From: Bacillus carboniphilus | Lineage (GTDB): Bacteria > Bacillota > Bacilli > Bacillales > JC228 | Assembly (NCBI RefSeq): GCF_039522365.1 | Contig: NZ_BAAADJ010000021.1 | Span: forward strand, 149,584 to 213,583 | Direction of reading: 5' to 3' | Length of the DNA stretch: 64,000 nucleotides | Part shown: piece after piece, positions 61,010 through 64,000 of the stretch | How the letters are laid out: each line of letters begins with the position of its first letter | Numbering within the stretch: position 1 is the first letter of the stretch | The notes under the pieces: model-generated | What the model was told of the DNA's origin: nothing | Databases searched by the model: none | What the model saw: only the letters and a program-made list of their open reading frames with translations | Translations under genes and position numbers: made by a program

Positions 61010-63430
61010 ATGAGCGAAAAATTACAGGAATCCAATTTTCAAATTACAGGCATGACCTGTGCTGCATGTGCCACTAGAATTGAAAAGGGCTTGAAAAAGG
61101 TCGAGGGTGTTCAAGAAGCTAATGTTAATTTAGCTTTAGAAAAGGCATCCATTAAGTTTGATAAAGGTGCTACTAATAACCAAGCACTGCAACAGAAAAT
61201 AAGAGACCTTGGCTACGACGTTGTAACAGAAAAGGTCGAACTAGATATTACGGGTATGACCTGTGCCGCTTGTTCAGCAAGGATTGAAAGAGGTTTAAAT
61301 AAGATGGATGGGATCACTCAAGCCTCCATCAATTTAGCATTAGAAAGAGGGTCTGTTGAGTATAATCCATCTACTATTACACCTACAGACATTATTCAAA
61401 AAGTAGAGAAGCTCGGTTATGGAGCCGTCATCAAAGCTGATGAAAATGAGAAAGAGGCAGTAGATCATCGTCAAAAAGAAATAGAAAAGCAAAAAGGGAA
61501 GTTCATATTCTCTGTGATTTTATCACTCCCATTATTATGGGCGATGGTAAGTCACTTTGAATTTACATCTTTTATTTATCTGCCGGAAATGTTTATGAAT
61601 CCGTGGGTGCAGCTTGCCTTGGCAACGCCAGTTCAGTTTATTATTGGTAAGCAATTTTATGTTGGGGCTTACAAGGCGCTAAAAAATGGTAGTGCCAACA
61701 TGGATGTACTAGTAGCTTTAGGTACTTCAGCAGCTTACTTCTACAGTTTATATTTAACGTTTGCTTCAATTGGTTCTAATGAGCACATGGTTGAGTTGTA
61801 CTATGAAACAAGTGCGATTTTAATCACACTCATTATATTAGGTAAGTTATTTGAAGCAAATGCAAAAGGAAGATCCTCTGAAGCGATTAAAAAGCTAATG
61901 GGCCTTCAAGCCAAAACGGCAACAGTACTTCGTAATGGGGAAGAATTAGAGCTGCCGTTGGAGGAGGTAGTTGTCGGTGATGTCCTTTTTGTCAAACCAG
62001 GTGAAAAAGTACCTGTTGACGGTGAGATTTTAGAAGGTCAATCCGCTCTTGATGAGTCTATGCTTACAGGAGAAAGTGTTCCGGTTGATAAAACAGTAGG
62101 GGATGCAGTTATAGGGTCGACTATTAACAAAAATGGTTTCTTGAAGATTCAAGCAACAAAAGTAGGTAGAGATACAGCATTAGCTCAAATTATTAAAGTA
62201 GTGGAAGAGGCCCAAGGTTCAAAGGCTCCGATTCAACGACTAGCAGATAAAATTTCTGGAATCTTTGTCCCGATTGTAGTAGGTATTGCGGTTATTACTT
62301 TCTTAGTTTGGTATTTCGCGGTAGAGCCAGGTAACTTTGCGGAAGCTCTGGAAAAAAGTATTGCTGTATTAGTTATTGCGTGTCCGTGTGCGCTTGGGCT
62401 GGCTACCCCGACATCTATTATGGCTGGATCTGGCAGGGCTGCAGAATTTGGAATTCTCTTTAAAGGTGGAGAGCATTTAGAACAAACCCATCAGATTACC
62501 ACGGTTATATTAGATAAAACAGGGACAGTTACAAATGGAACACCTGTATTAACAGATGTAAAAGTAGAGGAACATCTTACGGAAGAAGAGTTTTTGACAT
62601 TAGTAGGGACTGCTGAGAAACAATCTGAGCATCCACTGGCACAAGCAATTGTCCAAGGAATTAAAGAAAAAGGTATCAGTCTTCAAAAATCATCACAGTT
62701 TGAAGCAATCCCTGGATTTGGGATTCAAGCTGTGATTCAAGAAAAGTCAGTCCTTATTGGTACACGTAAGCTGATGAATAAACATGGAATTGAAATAGAT
62801 CATGTGGAAAGCAAAATGGATGACCTTGAACGTCAAGGGAAAACAGCCATGTTAGTTGGTATTGATGGTCAATTTGCAGGATTAATTGCTGTTGCGGATA
62901 CCATTAAGGAAACTTCCGAAAAGGCAATAAAGCGCTTGAAAGATATGGGTCTTGAAGTGTTTATGATTACTGGAGATAACCAAAGAACAGCTGATTCCAT
63001 AGCGAAACAAGTTGGAATTGAAAACGTAATTGCAGAGGTACTACCGGAAGGAAAAGCAGATGAAGTGAAAAAACTTCAGGAGCAAGGAAAGAAAGTGGCA
63101 ATGGTTGGAGATGGGATAAACGATGCCCCAGCACTTGCCATTGCAGATATCGGTATGGCTATTGGTACAGGAACAGATGTGGCAATGGAAGCTGCTGACA
63201 TCACACTAATCCGCGGGGATCTAAACAGTATTGCTGATGCCATTTATATGAGTAAAATGACCATCCGCAATATCAAGCAGAACCTGTTCTGGGCATTTGG
63301 ATATAACACGCTTGGCATTCCAGTTGCAGCTCTAGGCTTTTTAGCACCATGGCTAGCAGGAGCAGCAATGGCCTTTAGTTCTGTCTCTGTCGTATTAAAT
63401 GCACTTCGATTGCAACGCGTTAAACTTTAA
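61010..63430 (+). CDS. copA: Copper-exporting P1B-type ATPase CopA
   Basis: 806 residues from ATG 61010 (AAGGAG ahead; codons from 60944 overlap the operator). Two N-terminal HMA domains ([14 protein letters not shown] and [14 protein letters not shown]). Then eight membrane helices with CPC ion motif [13 protein letters not shown], actuator TGES, phosphorylation DKTGTVTNG, hinge [10 protein letters not shown]. Exports cytosolic Cu+. Contrast with CopB (CPH) at 27418. Confidence 0.95.
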   Translation: MSEKLQESNFQITGMTCAACATRIEKGLKKVEGVQEANVNLALEKASIKFDKGATNNQALQQKIRDLGYDVVTEKVELDITGMTCAACSARIERGLNKMDGITQASINLALERGSVEYNPSTITPTDIIQKVEKLGYGAVIKADENEKEAVDHRQKEIEKQKGKFIFSVILSLPLLWAMVSHFEFTSFIYLPEMFMNPWVQLALATPVQFIIGKQFYVGAYKALKNGSANMDVLVALGTSAAYFYSLYLTFASIGSNEHMVELYYETSAILITLIILGKLFEANAKGRSSEAIKKLMGLQAKTATVLRNGEELELPLEEVVVGDVLFVKPGEKVPVDGEILEGQSALDESMLTGESVPVDKTVGDAVIGSTINKNGFLKIQATKVGRDTALAQIIKVVEEAQGSKAPIQRLADKISGIFVPIVVGIAVITFLVWYFAVEPGNFAEALEKSIAVLVIACPCALGLATPTSIMAGSGRAAEFGILFKGGEHLEQTHQITTVILDKTGTVTNGTPVLTDVKVEEHLTEEEFLTLVGTAEKQSEHPLAQAIVQGIKEKGISLQKSSQFEAIPGFGIQAVIQEKSVLIGTRKLMNKHGIEIDHVESKMDDLERQGKTAMLVGIDGQFAGLIAVADTIKETSEKAIKRLKDMGLEVFMITGDNQRTADSIAKQVGIENVIAEVLPEGKADEVKKLQEQGKKVAMVGDGINDAPALAIADIGMAIGTGTDVAMEAADITLIRGDLNSIADAIYMSKMTIRNIKQNLFWAFGYNTLGIPVAALGFLAPWLAGAAMAFSSVSVVLNALRLQRVKL

Positions 63431-63445
63431 TGGAGGCTACAGACT

Positions 63446-64000
63446 ATGAAAAAATGGGCGATTTCAGCTGTTGTATATTTATTAGTTGTTATAGGTGGCT
63501 ATTTAGCTTATGATGCACTGGCGAGCGGGAACGAAGAAGTCTCAACTGATGGTCATTCTACTGGCCATCAGGAAGAAATAAATGGGGAAGAGAACGAACC
63601 AAAAGATGAACATGGTGATGATCACGGTGAGCACAGTGATACTGACACAACCAACCTAGACAGTGAGGTTACCGTTCATTTAAATGGAGCTGAAGGGAAG
63701 ATTAACCTCTCCTTAGTAGATACAGAAGGCAATGCGGTCGAGGATTTGGAAGTGAATCATGAGAAATTACTACATCTGATTGTGGTTAGTGAAGACTTAG
63801 AAACCTATGTTCATTTACATCCTGACGAAGTTTCGCCAGGTACATTTGAAACAAAGCATGATCTTCCTGAGGGTGAATACAAAGCTTTTGTTGATATAAA
63901 ACCGAAAAAACTCGCTTATCATGTTGGTGCAATCCCGTTTACAATAGGTGAAGAGCACGGTGAACATGGTCATGGTAATGAATTAGAAGCTGATACGGAT
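63446..64000 (+). CDS. Membrane-anchored HEKLMHLIIVSE-family protein, cut by window edge
   Basis: 185 codons visible, no stop. N-terminal membrane helix (residues 5-25), a His/Asp/Glu-rich linker (HSTGHQEE, HGDDHGEHSD), then the family core NHEKLLHLIVVSEDLETYVHLHP and FVDIKPKKLAYHV, followed by another His-rich stretch (EEHGEHGHGNE). Paralogue of 38592 and 43616 but anchored on the membrane and transcribed behind copA, 15 bases after it. GGAGG before ATG 63446. Copper binding at the surface is likely, not shown. Confidence 0.82.
   Translation, partial: MKKWAISAVVYLLVVIGGYLAYDALASGNEEVSTDGHSTGHQEEINGEENEPKDEHGDDHGEHSDTDTTNLDSEVTVHLNGAEGKINLSLVDTEGNAVEDLEVNHEKLLHLIVVSEDLETYVHLHPDEVSPGTFETKHDLPEGEYKAFVDIKPKKLAYHVGAIPFTIGEEHGEHGHGNELEADTD

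Noticed and set aside
1-64000. CRISPR arrays, tRNA or rRNA genes, insertion sequences
   Set aside because: No regularly spaced repeats, cloverleaf patterns, transposase frames or terminal repeats were seen on reading both strands; a formal scan was not possible.

Overview
Low-GC, spore-former-type DNA from the family Bacillaceae. The basis is AT-rich coding with AGGAGG-type ribosome sites, frequent TTG/GTG starts, an E. coli-type SpeD, a LysM/GH18 cortex-lytic-like enzyme, YjcZ-type small proteins, and CcpA, Zur, CsoR and CstR type operators. Genus and species cannot be fixed from the sequence. No tRNA, rRNA, insertion sequence or CRISPR array was seen.

Region 1 (1-10.1 kb): the end of an aldehyde dehydrogenase and a flavin reductase, then a reactive-sulfur block. 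The block holds seven rhodanese domains (one lacking its cysteine), four TusA domains, two DsrE-like proteins, two rhodanese/persulfide-dioxygenase fusions and two TauE/SafE exporters. It is built from two paralogous modules (811-3787 and 7226-10069) around a CstR persulfide sensor gene. Five near-identical 16-bp operators with ATACCC/GGGTAT half-sites lie in 3 kb. The logical flow is sulfane sulfur -> TusA/DsrE/rhodanese carriers -> persulfide dioxygenase -> sulfite -> TauE export.

Region 2 (10.3-26.2 kb): ordinary chromosomal genes. They include a DEDDh exonuclease, a spore-type glycosidase, a cre-controlled sugar ABC operon with HAD and RpiR genes, a Fpg-like glycosylase followed by a broken endonuclease IV-like gene, an ECF sigma/anti-sigma pair, SpeD, a TetR gene with twin operator, Mug and exonuclease III.

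Region 3 (26.6-47.8 kb): a copper/metal accessory region. It has a second-type Lgt, CopB (CPH) ATPase, an OmpR-type two-component system, three multicopper oxidases (one lacking its type-1 copper cysteine), an orphan zinc-binding lipoprotein under a Zur box, an MFS transporter, a Cys-rich Csp copper store, a copper-neighbourhood lipoprotein and a CcdA-like protein. A two-gene module (His-rich HEKLMHLIIVSE protein plus convergent csp) occurs twice, and each copy has lost a different gene. Candidate 11-bp tandem repeats for the response regulator recur in this region.

Region 4 (47.8-64 kb): GNAT, M20 peptidase, a CsoR-family regulator with its own operator next to a MATE exporter, and a membrane protein with a cupredoxin tail. 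Next comes an unusual operon: a PIG-L-like protein with altered metal motif, a C-terminally membrane-anchored peptide-binding protein, DppBCDF-like transporter and a half-size siroheme/4Fe-4S reductase-like protein. The window ends with csoR-copZ-copA (CPC) and a membrane-anchored member of the HEKLMHLIIVSE family cut by the window edge.
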